Source: Armatimonadota bacterium (GTDB lineage Bacteria; Armatimonadota; Fimbriimonadia; Fimbriimonadales; Fimbriimonadaceae). Taken from it: 64,000 nucleotides of DNA. The position numbers and the translations under genes were made by a program. The DNA lies in assembly GCA_018268255.1 (NCBI GenBank), contig JAFDWX010000002.1, positions 110,862 to 174,861 of the forward strand. Direction: 5' to 3'. The notes beneath the pieces were generated by a model. It saw only the letters and a program-made list of their open reading frames with translations. It was not told the DNA's origin and did not search any database. This document shows positions 24,617 to 33,424 of this stretch, one piece after another; the first letter of the stretch is position 1, and every line of letters begins with the position of its first letter.

Positions 24617-25633
24617 CTACTGATCTTCGCCAATCCAGACATAAACCGCATCGGGGCATTCAGCACTGACGCCGAGCACGTTCGGGTCGGGACAAAACGC
24701 GGCTCTGAGCACATCTCCATAGCACAGCAGGGTTTCGACTACTGAGCCGCGCGCAGGGTTGTATTGATAGAGAGTTGCCTGGCTAGGTTTACGAGGTTGT
24801 TGAGAACCCATCGTCCGCCTGTGTGCGACAAAAAATGCGTTGTTGCGCGCAGGCAGAAATCCATCATCCGGGGAAACCGACATCAAGAATCGCTTTCGTG
24901 TACCGGGACCGCCGCCGTAAACGTTTGTGCCTGTGAATTCGCGCCAAATCTCCAGCCATGGAGTCCTTTGCCAGATGCTGACAGGCTCTGGTGGTGTCTT
25001 CCAAAGAAGACTCGGAAACCCGCCGTCATGGGGTCCTCGCCTATGAGAATTTCCTGGGGTTCCAAGCACAGAAAGCTCGTCTCTTGTTGCCAGTCTTGAA
25101 GCACCGTCAGCATCAAAATAGAAGTAGTTTCCATCCTTTGCCTTAAACCATGAGAGGGAGCCATCTGGGTTGGGTTGGGGGGTGCCGTCTACCGGGAAAC
25201 GCCCGAGAAGTTCAGATGGATGCTCCCGAGACCGCAGATCGAAGTGATTCTCGAAATCGAGAAGCATGTATCGCCTAGGGAAATAACCTCGGAGATGGCG
25301 TTGGTTGAATAGAAGTCTGTCTTTGTCGAAGGCGGTCACTCTCCCTATGAAAGGTTCTAGCTTTTCGCTCTTGAGGAGCTTTCCAGTGAGATCGTAGTAA
25401 TCGATCTGAGTCGAATACGACTGCTTGTCGTGGACAATGGCAAACGTCTTTCCGTTGTGCTCCCAAAGGCACCGAGCTTTATTGTTTTCGCGTGAGGGCA
25501 CTGTGAGGACTTTTTTGATCAGTTTGTCTGGAATGACCGTTTGACCCGGCGTCTGGCTCTTGAGGCCGTAGATGCCCGCACTCAGCCCGATAACAATCGC
25601 TGTGCTTATGGTGAGTCCCTTTTCTAATCCCAT
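24617..25633 (-). CDS. Membrane-anchored hypothetical protein
   Basis: A 338-residue protein of unrecognised family. The chosen ATG at 25633 (MGLEKGLTISTAIVIGLSAG) gives an N-terminal signal anchor of about 20 residues; the frame is open to 25747 but would overlap the divergent HD-GYP gene. The remainder is beta-rich with repeated aromatic strands (YYDLTGKLLKSEKLE, NYFYFDADGASRLATRDEL) that could form a propeller-like fold. No catalytic motif is evident. A fragment resembling its last codons occurs at 23927-23970. Confidence 0.65.
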   Translation of the reverse strand: MGLEKGLTISTAIVIGLSAGIYGLKSQTPGQTVIPDKLIKKVLTVPSRENNKARCLWEHNGKTFAIVHDKQSYSTQIDYYDLTGKLLKSEKLEPFIGRVTAFDKDRLLFNQRHLRGYFPRRYMLLDFENHFDLRSREHPSELLGRFPVDGTPQPNPDGSLSWFKAKDGNYFYFDADGASRLATRDELSVLGTPGNSHRRGPHDGGFPSLLWKTPPEPVSIWQRTPWLEIWREFTGTNVYGGGPGTRKRFLMSVSPDDGFLPARNNAFFVAHRRTMGSQQPRKPSQATLYQYNPARGSVVETLLCYGDVLRAAFCPDPNVLGVSAECPDAVYVWIGEDQ

Positions 25634-25720
25634 TGGATCGCCTACCTGTAATCTATCCCAACACGTATCTGGCAGAGCACGGTTCCCAATAATCCCACCG
25701 CAGGTTGCGGCGAACCAAGC

Positions 25721-26941
25721 ATGCCATCCGTCTTCTCGAAAAGGCACCCCACGCCTGACACTATGAGAGCGACTGGCGTCCGTATGCTCGTTTCGATAGC
25801 CCTAGCCGGAGTGCTAGCTTGGCTCGGTTCAGAGCGATTCGTTGATGCGATACCCGTGATTTTACTGGCGCTCGCCGCGATCATTACGGAAAAGTATCCG
25901 CTCAAGCTTGTGGGGAGCAGCATGAGCATTTCTCTGTCTGCCCTTTATGTCGCACTTCTTGCCGCGTGGTCTGGCTTTGTGCCAGCGTTCGCGTGCTTGG
26001 TTGGATGTGCCTATTTCGGGGCTAACTGGTCGCGAGGACAGCAGATCAAGTCGTTGGGAGCTCTCATGTTCCACACGGCTGGGCTATGGGTGGGCACCCA
26101 GATACTTGTGACCTCTGGCACGGTACCGGGCGCTGTTACGTGCGCGGGGCTGCTGGCGTTGGCCTCACTCGGCGTACCCGCTCTGGATAGCCGGTCGATT
26201 ATCCCTTGGAAGGCCTTTATTGGGGCGACCGCGATTCTAGTCGTATTGACTCTCGTAGTGGCGATCTTCGTCCCAGCACCAAAAGCCCTCGCGTCTCTTG
26301 CGGTGGTGCCGATCTGGGTGGTTTCGGGCCAGATCATTCATGAGTTCACTCGAATCGAGGCTCAGCGCACAGAACTGCTCTTGGGATTGCAGCTTGCGAT
26401 GCGCGGAGCCCACCCATATACCCACGGCCATATGGAGCGGGTTGCCCTTCTGGCTGAAAGGGTCGGCCGCGAGGCCGGGCTCTCCAGAAAGCAGGCTCGC
26501 AAATTGCGGGAAGCCGCGATATTGCACGATATCGGCAAACTGGGGATCGACGAGCAGATTCTGGAAAAGCCCGGAAAGCTCACGGATCAGGAATTCGCCG
26601 CCATCAAGACCCACAGCGAGATCGGCGCGAAGATTTTGGAGAGTTGCCCCCAATTTATGGCAATCAGCCCCTGGATTCTTGCTCACCATGAGCGTCCGGA
26701 TGGCCGCGGCTATCCTTTGGGGAAAACGATCGAAGAGATCCCCATCGAAAGCCGGATCATCGCCGTTGTGGATGCCTTCGACGCGATGGTCGGTGGGACC
26801 ACGGGTGAAAAGCAGCGCAGTTACCGCAAGTCGCTCGACCCGCACGAGGCACTGGTCGAGCTCGACCGATGCGCGGGTACCCAGTTTGACCCCGAGATTG
26901 TGGCGGCGTTTCGCAAAGCGGTTCGGGAGGTAAGCGAATGA
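25721..26941 (+). CDS. Membrane HD-GYP domain phosphodiesterase
   Basis: A 406-residue protein. About six membrane helices (residues 15-210) form an N-terminal sensor, followed by an HD-GYP domain. Key motifs are intact: ILHDIGK (HD pair, about 268-274), THSEIG, HHERPDGRGYP (about 325-335, the GYP signature) and IIAVVDAFDAM. HD-GYP enzymes hydrolyse cyclic di-GMP, so it probably lowers c-di-GMP in response to a membrane signal. The start could instead be ATG 25763. Its stop overlaps the next gene in an ATGA junction. Confidence 0.9.
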   Translation: MPSVFSKRHPTPDTMRATGVRMLVSIALAGVLAWLGSERFVDAIPVILLALAAIITEKYPLKLVGSSMSISLSALYVALLAAWSGFVPAFACLVGCAYFGANWSRGQQIKSLGALMFHTAGLWVGTQILVTSGTVPGAVTCAGLLALASLGVPALDSRSIIPWKAFIGATAILVVLTLVVAIFVPAPKALASLAVVPIWVVSGQIIHEFTRIEAQRTELLLGLQLAMRGAHPYTHGHMERVALLAERVGREAGLSRKQARKLREAAILHDIGKLGIDEQILEKPGKLTDQEFAAIKTHSEIGAKILESCPQFMAISPWILAHHERPDGRGYPLGKTIEEIPIESRIIAVVDAFDAMVGGTTGEKQRSYRKSLDPHEALVELDRCAGTQFDPEIVAAFRKAVREVSE

Positions 26942-27588
26942 CACTTGTGTTCGTGGTGGCCTGCCTCTTCCTATCGCTTATCGGCGCGGGATTTCTGCAG
27001 TGGGTGATCCCACGCCTTGCGCGAGAAAGTGAACAGGGGGCGCTCGATGTCTTCGCGCGGGCAATCGAAATGCGTGCTCCCGGATGGAGAGGAAGAACGG
27101 AAGCGGGAGTCGATTTGGCGATCACAGTGGCAGAGACCCTCCAGTGGGAAGACCGCGCCATCCACCGCCTCGAGCAAGTTGCTACTCTTCGATTCCTGGG
27201 CCTATGCTCGGTTCCATTCCAGGCTCTGAACGTCCGAGGGCGAGGCGCATGGACAGAGGAAGACCATCTCGCCTATGCCAACCATTCGGAGCAGGGAGCC
27301 TCGATCCTCGCACGGATGCCGCATCTGGCACATATGGCACCGATCCTCCGGAGTGCCCCCAAGTCGTTTCAGGATGCTCCAAAAGCACCGGCGGAGGCGC
27401 GACTGCTCAAACTCGTCGATGCTTATTTGGACATGGAGAGCGAACATGGTTCACTCTTCGCCCTGGACCACATCACTCGGCGTGCAGGTGAGCTTTACGA
27501 TCCCACTTTTTCCCGAGCCCTGGTAGCCATACTTGCAGAAGATGTTGAATCCCATCTCGAGTTCGAGCACTCCGCCGACATGGACTAA
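26938..27588 (+). CDS. Degenerate HD-GYP-like membrane protein
   Basis: A 216-residue protein with one N-terminal membrane helix (VFVVACLFLSLIGAGFLQW) and a cytoplasmic domain that follows HD-GYP landmarks without the metal residues. ANHSEQGASILARMPHLAHMAPIL parallels THSEIGAKILESCPQFMAISPWIL of the upstream gene, and ARLLKLVDAYLDM parallels SRIIAVVDAFDAM. The HD pair is replaced by Phe-Leu, and the HHE...GYP segment is missing. It is probably a catalytically dead partner of the upstream enzyme, coupled by the ATGA overlap. Homology is by eye. Confidence 0.7.
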   Translation: MTLVFVVACLFLSLIGAGFLQWVIPRLARESEQGALDVFARAIEMRAPGWRGRTEAGVDLAITVAETLQWEDRAIHRLEQVATLRFLGLCSVPFQALNVRGRGAWTEEDHLAYANHSEQGASILARMPHLAHMAPILRSAPKSFQDAPKAPAEARLLKLVDAYLDMESEHGSLFALDHITRRAGELYDPTFSRALVAILAEDVESHLEFEHSADMD

Positions 27589-29242
27589 AGCCATCGGTCC
27601 AGCGATCTTCTTGTTAGCTTTGCTGGTCCGTCTGTGGGGGATCGGATGGGGTTTGCCGGATCAGAGGAAGGCCTTCAGCTATCACCCTGACGAGACGGTT
27701 AACTGGATCTACTCTCAGCAGCTTTCGCCGCTCAAGGGAGACTTCGATCCGGGTTTTTACAACTACGGAACACTGTTTTTATTTGCCTTGAATGCGGGGA
27801 CTGAGGTGATGTCGGCCTACGGCGCGAAGGCGGATCCCAAAGAGCCGATGTCGGAGTATCGGGCGATCGGGAGCTATCTGATGGCAGGTCGGGTCCTTTC
27901 TGCACTTGCGGGAGCCGGGCTCGTGTGGGTGATCTTCGCCATAGGGTTGCGACTCTTTGGAATAGCAGGCGGTCTCGGCGCGAGTGCTGCGGCCCTGTTT
28001 TCGCCTGGGTTAAGCGTCCATTCTCGATTTGCCACGGTGGACATGGTGGCGGCGCTTTTTGTCGGTTTGGCTTTGCTGGTCGCCGTGCGCAGACTTGAAA
28101 ACCAGCCTGGAATCGGGTTGAAACTTGCTTTGCTGGGAGGAGTGTTCGCGGGCCTAAGCGCGGGCACCAAATATAGCGGAGGCATAGCGCTCTTGGCCGT
28201 GCTGACGGCTGAGTTTCTGGTCGGTGAGAAGGACAGGTGGAAGAACATGTCCGCCGCGGTTGGGGCGATGGTTGCAGCATTCATCCTGGCGACCCCCGGG
28301 GTGCTTTTGAACAATGCCGGGTTCATGCGTGATTTCACCTACGAACTGCGGCACTCCAACGCGGGCCACGGCATGGTTTTCCTAGGCACAGCATCGGGAT
28401 TCCTCTATCACCTGGGCAACCTTATCGAATGTCTCAGCCTCCCGATTCTGGTCCTTGCCCTGCTGATGTTTCTCCCCATAAAGCTGAGCGAGAGGAGGCA
28501 CTGGTGGGTTCTCGCCGCCTTCGCCGTTCCGTATTACCTTTCCATCGGCCAGGCAGAGATTAAGTTCCTACGGTACGTCTTTCCGCTGGCGGTGGTGATA
28601 TGCATCCTCTTTGGCGAGGCTGTTTCGCGCATTCACAAAACCAAGACGCCAGCCGGCTATGCGGCTATGGTGCTCGCATTCTTTGCCGTCAGTGGGTTCT
28701 TTGGAGGCGGCGCAGCAAAGACTGTGATGAACTCCGTGTTCATGGCTGGGAGGGATCCGCGAGATGCTGCTGCCGATTATTTCAAAGAAGTCGGCCAAGG
28801 GAAATCCGTCGGATTCGTCAGTGACCCGTGGTTCTATACACCTCCTCTCTATCCCATGACCGGAGCCGTGAGAGCTGTGCCGATCGCTCAGCGCAATCAA
28901 TGGGCAGACCAGGCGGCCGATCCGAAAGTGATCGAATCTCGTGACGAAAACGGGAACATCATCTCGTGGGATGCAAGGCTGGTTACCGACCTGAAACCGG
29001 ACTTCATTGTGTACAGCAGCTTTGAATCCGACGACGTCGAACGGCTTTCGAACCTGAAATACCAAGATCGCCCCGAGGCCGACCAAGCAGCAGCCGACAC
29101 TGTCCGCCGGTATGAGGACTTCAAAACCAAGCTCGCTGCCAATTACACGCCTGAGAGAGAATTTGGGTTCGGCGGTTCCGCCACGCACGACATGATGTAC
29201 ATCCGGCCAAGGATTTTTGTTTGGAAACGCAAGACGACCTAA
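27542..29242 (+). CDS. GT39-like membrane glycosyltransferase
   Basis: A 566-residue integral membrane protein of the ArnT/PMT (GT-C) type, using polyprenyl-phosphate sugars on the periplasmic face. The first periplasmic loop carries HPDETVNWIYSQQL, with the acidic catalytic-type residues, followed by NYGTLFLFALNAG. About ten helices span residues 15-400, followed by a soluble C-terminal domain of about 160 residues. ATG 27542 is preferred to TTG 27533; it overlaps the preceding gene by 47 nt. Acceptor unknown. Confidence 0.85.
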   Translation: MLNPISSSSTPPTWTKAIGPAIFLLALLVRLWGIGWGLPDQRKAFSYHPDETVNWIYSQQLSPLKGDFDPGFYNYGTLFLFALNAGTEVMSAYGAKADPKEPMSEYRAIGSYLMAGRVLSALAGAGLVWVIFAIGLRLFGIAGGLGASAAALFSPGLSVHSRFATVDMVAALFVGLALLVAVRRLENQPGIGLKLALLGGVFAGLSAGTKYSGGIALLAVLTAEFLVGEKDRWKNMSAAVGAMVAAFILATPGVLLNNAGFMRDFTYELRHSNAGHGMVFLGTASGFLYHLGNLIECLSLPILVLALLMFLPIKLSERRHWWVLAAFAVPYYLSIGQAEIKFLRYVFPLAVVICILFGEAVSRIHKTKTPAGYAAMVLAFFAVSGFFGGGAAKTVMNSVFMAGRDPRDAAADYFKEVGQGKSVGFVSDPWFYTPPLYPMTGAVRAVPIAQRNQWADQAADPKVIESRDENGNIISWDARLVTDLKPDFIVYSSFESDDVERLSNLKYQDRPEADQAAADTVRRYEDFKTKLAANYTPEREFGFGGSATHDMMYIRPRIFVWKRKTT

Positions 29243-30114
29243 ACCTCGTCCTCGAGGATTTTCTCGATTCGATGCGAATGGAGCGCGGAGCCAGCCTCCA
29301 TACGGTGGCTGCGTATCGCACGGATTTGACCGATTTTGTTGCCTGGATGGACGATGCAGGAGTCGGCTCATGGAGTGACTTGTCAACCCGAGACATCCTC
29401 CTCTATCTCAGCACTTTCGCCGGACGATTTTCGCCTCGGTCTCAGCAGCGGAAAACCTCCGCGATTCGATCGATGGTGAAATATCTCTCTCGCACTAAGA
29501 AATCCCAAGTTGAAATGCCCCAAGTGGCCGGGTCGCGACCTCCCAAATCTCTTCCCAAATCGCTTGGCTATGAAGCTCTTGAGGCTCTCCTGGGCGCACC
29601 AGACCTCGGGACACCGAACGGGCTCCGAGACAGGGCACTGATGGAGTTGCTTTACGGGGCCGGGCTGCGAATCAGCGAAGCCATCGGCCTTCGGCTCCCG
29701 CAATTGGATCGAGAGACTTCGGCAGTCCAAGTGACCGGTAAGCGCGAAAAGACCCGCTGGGTACCCATTCCGGGCGGCACCATGGATTGGGTCGAGAGGT
29801 ATTTGCAGGATGGAAGGCCAAAGCTTGCGAGGAAGGCAAGTGACTTGGTGATTCTGTCCGATCGCGGCCTCCCGATGCGCCGAACCACGGCCTACGCCAA
29901 GATGCAGGAGTACGCTCGCGCCTGTGGTCTGGAGCATGTTTCTCCCCACCAACTCAGGCACACCTACGCTGTTCATCTCCTCAAAGGAGGTGCAGATCTG
30001 CGGGCGGTCCAAGAACTTCTCGGCCACGAGTCTATCTCAACCACTCAGGTTTACACGCAGTTAGATCTGGACGAAGTTCGCGCCAAATATGTGCGCGCCC
30101 ATCCTCGACGTTGA
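29221..30114 (+). CDS. Tyrosine recombinase, XerC/XerD-like
   Basis: A 297-residue site-specific recombinase of chromosome-dimer resolution size. The N-terminal SAM-like DNA-binding domain (about 8-95) is followed by the catalytic domain with R (GAGLRISEAIGL), K (GKREKTRWVP), HXXR (SPHQLRHTYAVHLL), H (LLGHESISTTQVYT) and the nucleophile Tyr in QVYTQ. TTG start 29221 is needed to include the complete N-terminal domain and overlaps the upstream gene by 22 nt. XerC versus XerD cannot be decided here. No attachment sites or cassette genes are adjacent, so a housekeeping role is likely. Confidence 0.92.
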   Translation: METQDDLNLVLEDFLDSMRMERGASLHTVAAYRTDLTDFVAWMDDAGVGSWSDLSTRDILLYLSTFAGRFSPRSQQRKTSAIRSMVKYLSRTKKSQVEMPQVAGSRPPKSLPKSLGYEALEALLGAPDLGTPNGLRDRALMELLYGAGLRISEAIGLRLPQLDRETSAVQVTGKREKTRWVPIPGGTMDWVERYLQDGRPKLARKASDLVILSDRGLPMRRTTAYAKMQEYARACGLEHVSPHQLRHTYAVHLLKGGADLRAVQELLGHESISTTQVYTQLDLDEVRAKYVRAHPRR

Positions 30115-31119
30115 TCAGGGCAAATCTGCGTTCGCCAAAACCTCTAGATCCCAAGAGGCATGTTCACCTGCTGCCAGGCGCCATGATCCCGCAATGGCGA
30201 TCATGGCTGCGTTGTCAGTACAGAACTGAAAGTCAGGAGCCATGAACCTGCATCCGCGTTTCGAGCATCCTATTTCAAGAGCCGACCGGAGAGCTTTGTT
30301 GGCCGCGACACCACCCACTAAGGCGAAGCAGGGCAACTCGTAACGGTCGACAGCGTCCAGAGCCTTCGCCGTCAACGAATCCACGATTGCTGCCTGAACA
30401 GAGGCAGCAGCATCTGGAATATCGATCGAATTGCCTTCTGATTGGACGAGCCTAAGAACGGCGGTCTTCAACCCACTAAAACTGAACTTATCTGCATCGT
30501 GCCTCAGCGATCGGGGGAGAGAATAGCGCCTTGCGTTGCCACCCTCGGCAGCTTCTTGGATGGCCTTTCCTCCGGGATATCCCAACCCCAAAAGTCGCGC
30601 ACTTTTGTCAAAAGCCTCGCCAGCAGCGTCGTCGATGGTTTGCCCGATGAGGAGGTACCTCCCCGGAGCATCGACGCGAACCAACTCGGTATGGCCTCCC
30701 GACGCGACCAAAGCCAGGTAAGGAAACTCGATCGACTCATGTGAGAGAAACGGTGAGAGCAGGTGGCCTTCCAGATGGTGGACTCCCACCAGTGGCAGGT
30801 TCTTTGAAAAGCAAAGCCCTTTGGCATAGGTCACCCCGACACTCAGTGCGCCGACCAGTCCGGGTCGGTTGGTAACCGCAATCCCGGCCAGGTCATTTAG
30901 AGTGACTCCGGCCGTAGAAAGAGCTTCGTCCACCACGGGAAGAATGGACTCGATATGGGCCCGAGCAGCGGCCTCTGGCACCACGCCGCCCCATTTCTGG
31001 TGCATTTCGATCTGGCTCGCGATCACGTTAGAAAGTGCGCGACCCCCATGCACGACTGCAGCTGCGGTTTCGTCGCAACTCGATTCGATCCCGAGGACCG
31101 GACGGTCAGCCCAGAGCAT
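30115..31119 (-). CDS. tsaD: tRNA threonylcarbamoyladenosine synthase subunit TsaD
   Basis: A 334-residue ASKHA-fold protein that transfers the threonylcarbamoyl group to A37 of ANN-decoding tRNAs. Motifs: GIESSCDETAAAVV at the start, the metal-binding HHLEGH, VASGGHTELV and FSFSGLKTAV. Start ATG 31119 (MLWADRPVLG) is chosen; the frame extends six codons upstream. It overlaps rimI by 14 nt and is the last gene of a four-gene operon. Its end abuts the convergent recombinase gene. Confidence 0.96.
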   Translation of the reverse strand: MLWADRPVLGIESSCDETAAAVVHGGRALSNVIASQIEMHQKWGGVVPEAAARAHIESILPVVDEALSTAGVTLNDLAGIAVTNRPGLVGALSVGVTYAKGLCFSKNLPLVGVHHLEGHLLSPFLSHESIEFPYLALVASGGHTELVRVDAPGRYLLIGQTIDDAAGEAFDKSARLLGLGYPGGKAIQEAAEGGNARRYSLPRSLRHDADKFSFSGLKTAVLRLVQSEGNSIDIPDAAASVQAAIVDSLTAKALDAVDRYELPCFALVGGVAANKALRSALEIGCSKRGCRFMAPDFQFCTDNAAMIAIAGSWRLAAGEHASWDLEVLANADLP

Positions 31120-31582
31120 CGCACTCCTTGAGATCATAGAGCCACATCACAACGGCGTCCTCCCGGTTGTCGGGATAGTAGCCTTTACGGACGGCCGCCT
31201 GCTGGAACCCGAGCTTTTCGTAGAGATGAATCGCTGGTGCATTGCCTGCCCGAACCTCAAGCGTCGCGCAGGTCATTCCGGCATCCTTGGCGCGCTCTAG
31301 GAGCTCCACCATGAGCCGAGTACCCAGACCTTGGTTCTGGTAGTCGCTGGAGACTGCAATCGTGGTGACGTGCGCCTCGTCGACGACGAGCCATATTCCG
31401 CCGTAACCGACCACGTTTCCGTCGCTTAGCATCACTAGGAATACGGAGTCCTTGTGAGTAATTTCGTGACGGAACGAGCGATCCGACCACGGTGCCGAGT
31501 TAACTTTCGATTCGATCTCGAGAATCGCGGGGATGTGTTCTTCAGCGAGTGCGGCAAAGCGGATAATGGGCTGGGTCGCCAC
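31106..31582 (-). CDS. rimI: Ribosomal protein S18-alanine N-acetyltransferase-like RimI
   Basis: A 158-residue GNAT acetyltransferase. The acetyl-CoA loop QNQGLGTRLM (Q/RxxGxG/A) is preceded by HVTTIAVSSDY, and LEVRAGNAPAIHLYEKLGFQ is the RimI-type C-terminal motif. Known RimI acetylates the N-terminal Ala of ribosomal protein S18. Its overlap with tsaD is a common bacterial arrangement. Confidence 0.93.
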   Translation of the reverse strand: MATQPIIRFAALAEEHIPAILEIESKVNSAPWSDRSFRHEITHKDSVFLVMLSDGNVVGYGGIWLVVDEAHVTTIAVSSDYQNQGLGTRLMVELLERAKDAGMTCATLEVRAGNAPAIHLYEKLGFQQAAVRKGYYPDNREDAVVMWLYDLKECDALG

Positions 31583-31585
31583 GTG

Positions 31586-32290
31586 CTAGCCTCCCAAATA
31601 GGCTTCCTTGACCTTGGGATTTGCTAAGAGGGCCTTGCCTGTGTCGCTCAGAACCATGGTGCCCGTTTCGAGAACGTAGGCGCGATGAGCGACCTCCAGT
31701 GCGCGGTGGGCGTTTTGCTCAACGAGCAAGATGGTTGTGCCCTCTTTGTTAAGCTCTAGAACAATGCTAAAAATCTCGGTCACCAGATTTGGTGCCAGTC
31801 CGAGCGACGGTTCGTCGAGCAACAAAAGGGAAGGCCGGCTCATGAGGGCCCTTCCGATTGCCAGCATCTGTTGTTCGCCGCCGCTCAGCGTTCCGGAATT
31901 CTGCTTGATGCGTTCGCGAAGCCTGGGGAAGCGCTCCATGACCTTTTCTTGGTCTTGGTCGATCTCCTTATCGTGTCGGATGAACGCGCCCAATTGGAGG
32001 TTTTCCTGTACGCTCATGTTCGTGAAAATCCTCCGCCCCTCGGGGGAGTGGCTGATTCCCAGCCGGACAATTTCATCCGCGGCTATTCCGTCGATGCGTT
32101 TGCCTCGAAACTCGATCTCGCCTGTGCGTGGCTTGAGGAGACCGCTAATGGTCCGGAGCAGAGTGCTCTTGCCAGCGCCGTTTGCACCGATGATGGAGAC
32201 GATCTCGCCTTGCTCAACTTCCAGGCTCACACTCTTCAGAGCGTGAATCGCACCGTAATAAACCTCTATTCCGCGTACCGAAAGCATCAT
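31586..32290 (-). CDS. livF: Branched-chain amino-acid-type ABC transporter ATPase LivF
   Basis: A 234-residue ABC ATPase. Walker A GANGAGKST (about 36-44), signature LSGGEQQMLAIGRALM and Walker B LLLLDEPSLGLAPN match LivF closely, and IEVYYGAIHALKSVSLEV is the typical N-terminus. LivF normally works with LivG, two permeases and a binding protein, none of which is here. It is translationally coupled to the FKBP gene (ATGA) and 3 nt from rimI, so it is an orphan inside a processing/modification operon. Confidence 0.92.
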   Translation of the reverse strand: MMLSVRGIEVYYGAIHALKSVSLEVEQGEIVSIIGANGAGKSTLLRTISGLLKPRTGEIEFRGKRIDGIAADEIVRLGISHSPEGRRIFTNMSVQENLQLGAFIRHDKEIDQDQEKVMERFPRLRERIKQNSGTLSGGEQQMLAIGRALMSRPSLLLLDEPSLGLAPNLVTEIFSIVLELNKEGTTILLVEQNAHRALEVAHRAYVLETGTMVLSDTGKALLANPKVKEAYLGG

Positions 32291-32976
32291 TTGCCGATTT
32301 TGACCAGCTCGATTGTGAAAACCAACGTTGAATAGGGTGGGATGACGCTCCCGGCTCCTCGCTCGCCATAGGCCATTTGCCAGGGAATTGTCACGGTCCG
32401 AATCTCGCCCACTCGCATTCCCAAGAGGGTCTTGTCGAAGCCGGGAATCAGCTGGCCCTTACCTGCCTGCACCGCCAGCGGCTCGTTGCGGTCTTTCGAC
32501 GAATCGAACTTAAATCCGGTCAAGAACGTGCCGGTGTAGTGGAAGCTCACGTCGTCGCCCTCTTTGACCTCTCCACCGGTCCCCTGCTTGATGGACTTGA
32601 TGTCCAAATCGGCAGGCTTGTCCTTCCGGTCGATGCGAAGGACCTGAATTTCGATGCTCAGATCGTCGGAAGCCTTGTCGCCCAAAAGAGACTTCCAATC
32701 TTTGCTCCCGCGCACCAGTCGGTCGCCGCCGACTTTCATGCCCTTCATGGCTTCTTCGGCGACTTTTGTCGCAGGCTCTTTGCCCACCATGAATGCGATA
32801 GGGATCTGGTTAAGGTTGTTGGAAACCTCGACGCCAGTTTTGCTGTCGGTGACCTTGAACGCGATGGTTACGACATCGTCCTTTGAGAAGGTTTCCCCAG
32901 TAGTAGGAGCGATGACATCAAAGGTTGCCGGAGCAGCCGCCAAGGCGATGCAGAGGGTTGCGGCGGTTAGGAACAT
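32287..32976 (-). CDS. Exported FKBP-type peptidyl-prolyl isomerase, two FKBP-like halves
   Basis: A 229-residue protein with a short signal peptide (LTAATLCIALAAAPA). The C-terminal half (about 125-229) is a standard FKBP domain: VSFHYTGTFLTGFKFDSSKD, GQLIPGFDKTLLGMRVGEIRTVTIP and AYGERGAGSVIPP. The N-terminal half has the same layout (VVTIAFKVTDSKTGVEVSN, IAFMVG, EEAMKGMKVGGDRLV) but lacks most active-site aromatics, so it looks like a degenerate FKBP repeat. It probably folds periplasmic proteins. First gene of the FKBP-livF-rimI-tsaD operon. Confidence 0.88.
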   Translation of the reverse strand: MFLTAATLCIALAAAPATFDVIAPTTGETFSKDDVVTIAFKVTDSKTGVEVSNNLNQIPIAFMVGKEPATKVAEEAMKGMKVGGDRLVRGSKDWKSLLGDKASDDLSIEIQVLRIDRKDKPADLDIKSIKQGTGGEVKEGDDVSFHYTGTFLTGFKFDSSKDRNEPLAVQAGKGQLIPGFDKTLLGMRVGEIRTVTIPWQMAYGERGAGSVIPPYSTLVFTIELVKIGK

Positions 32977-33016
32977 AGTCGCTCTATCCTACCTTGCCGA
33001 GCCAGCCCCTCATTTC

Positions 33017-33025
33017 TGGTACAAT
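33017..33025 (+). promoter_or_regulatory. Extended -10 promoter for rpsJ
   Basis: TGG followed by TACAAT (33020-33025) forms an extended -10 element, without a good -35 hexamer at the right distance. Transcription from about 33032 would give a leader of about 60 nt before rpsJ. Confidence 0.5.
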
Positions 33026-33093
33026 CTGCCGGTCTGCAAGGTTGGGCTCTCCGTGCCGGAAAGCTGGAATTTGCGGACTAAGGAACCGAATAC

Positions 33094-33402
33094 ATGGCAC
33101 AAATCAAAGTACGCATTCGATTGCGCGCGTTCGATCATCGTGTTCTCGACCAATCGGCCGAGAAAATTGTGGAAACCGCCCGCCGGACCGGCGCCCGAAT
33201 TAGTGGCCCGATCCCCCTTCCCACCCATATCCGCAGATGGTGCGTGATCCGTGGACCCCACATCGACAAAGAGTCCATGGAGCATTTTGAGCTCCGAACG
33301 CACAACCGACTGATTGATATCCACGAACCGACTAACAAGACGATCGATGCGCTGATGCGCCTCGACCTCCCGAGCGGCGTGGACATCAAAATCAAGCTCT
33401 AA
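33094..33402 (+). CDS. rpsJ: Small ribosomal subunit protein S10
   Basis: A 102-residue S10 of normal length: [40 protein letters not shown] and [13 protein letters not shown] are diagnostic. S10 is part of the 30S head and also a transcription antitermination factor (NusE). In most bacteria rpsJ opens the S10 operon; here it is alone, followed at once by a strong terminator and then isocitrate dehydrogenase. Confidence 0.98.
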   Translation: MAQIKVRIRLRAFDHRVLDQSAEKIVETARRTGARISGPIPLPTHIRRWCVIRGPHIDKESMEHFELRTHNRLIDIHEPTNKTIDALMRLDLPSGVDIKIKL

Positions 33403-33424
33403 GCTTAAAGATCAAGTCTGAAGT

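Noticed and set aside
29221..30114. Tyrosine recombinase as the marker of an integrated element
   Set aside because: Its XerC/D size and full motif set, its placement among housekeeping genes and the absence of flanking repeats or cargo point to chromosome-dimer resolution.
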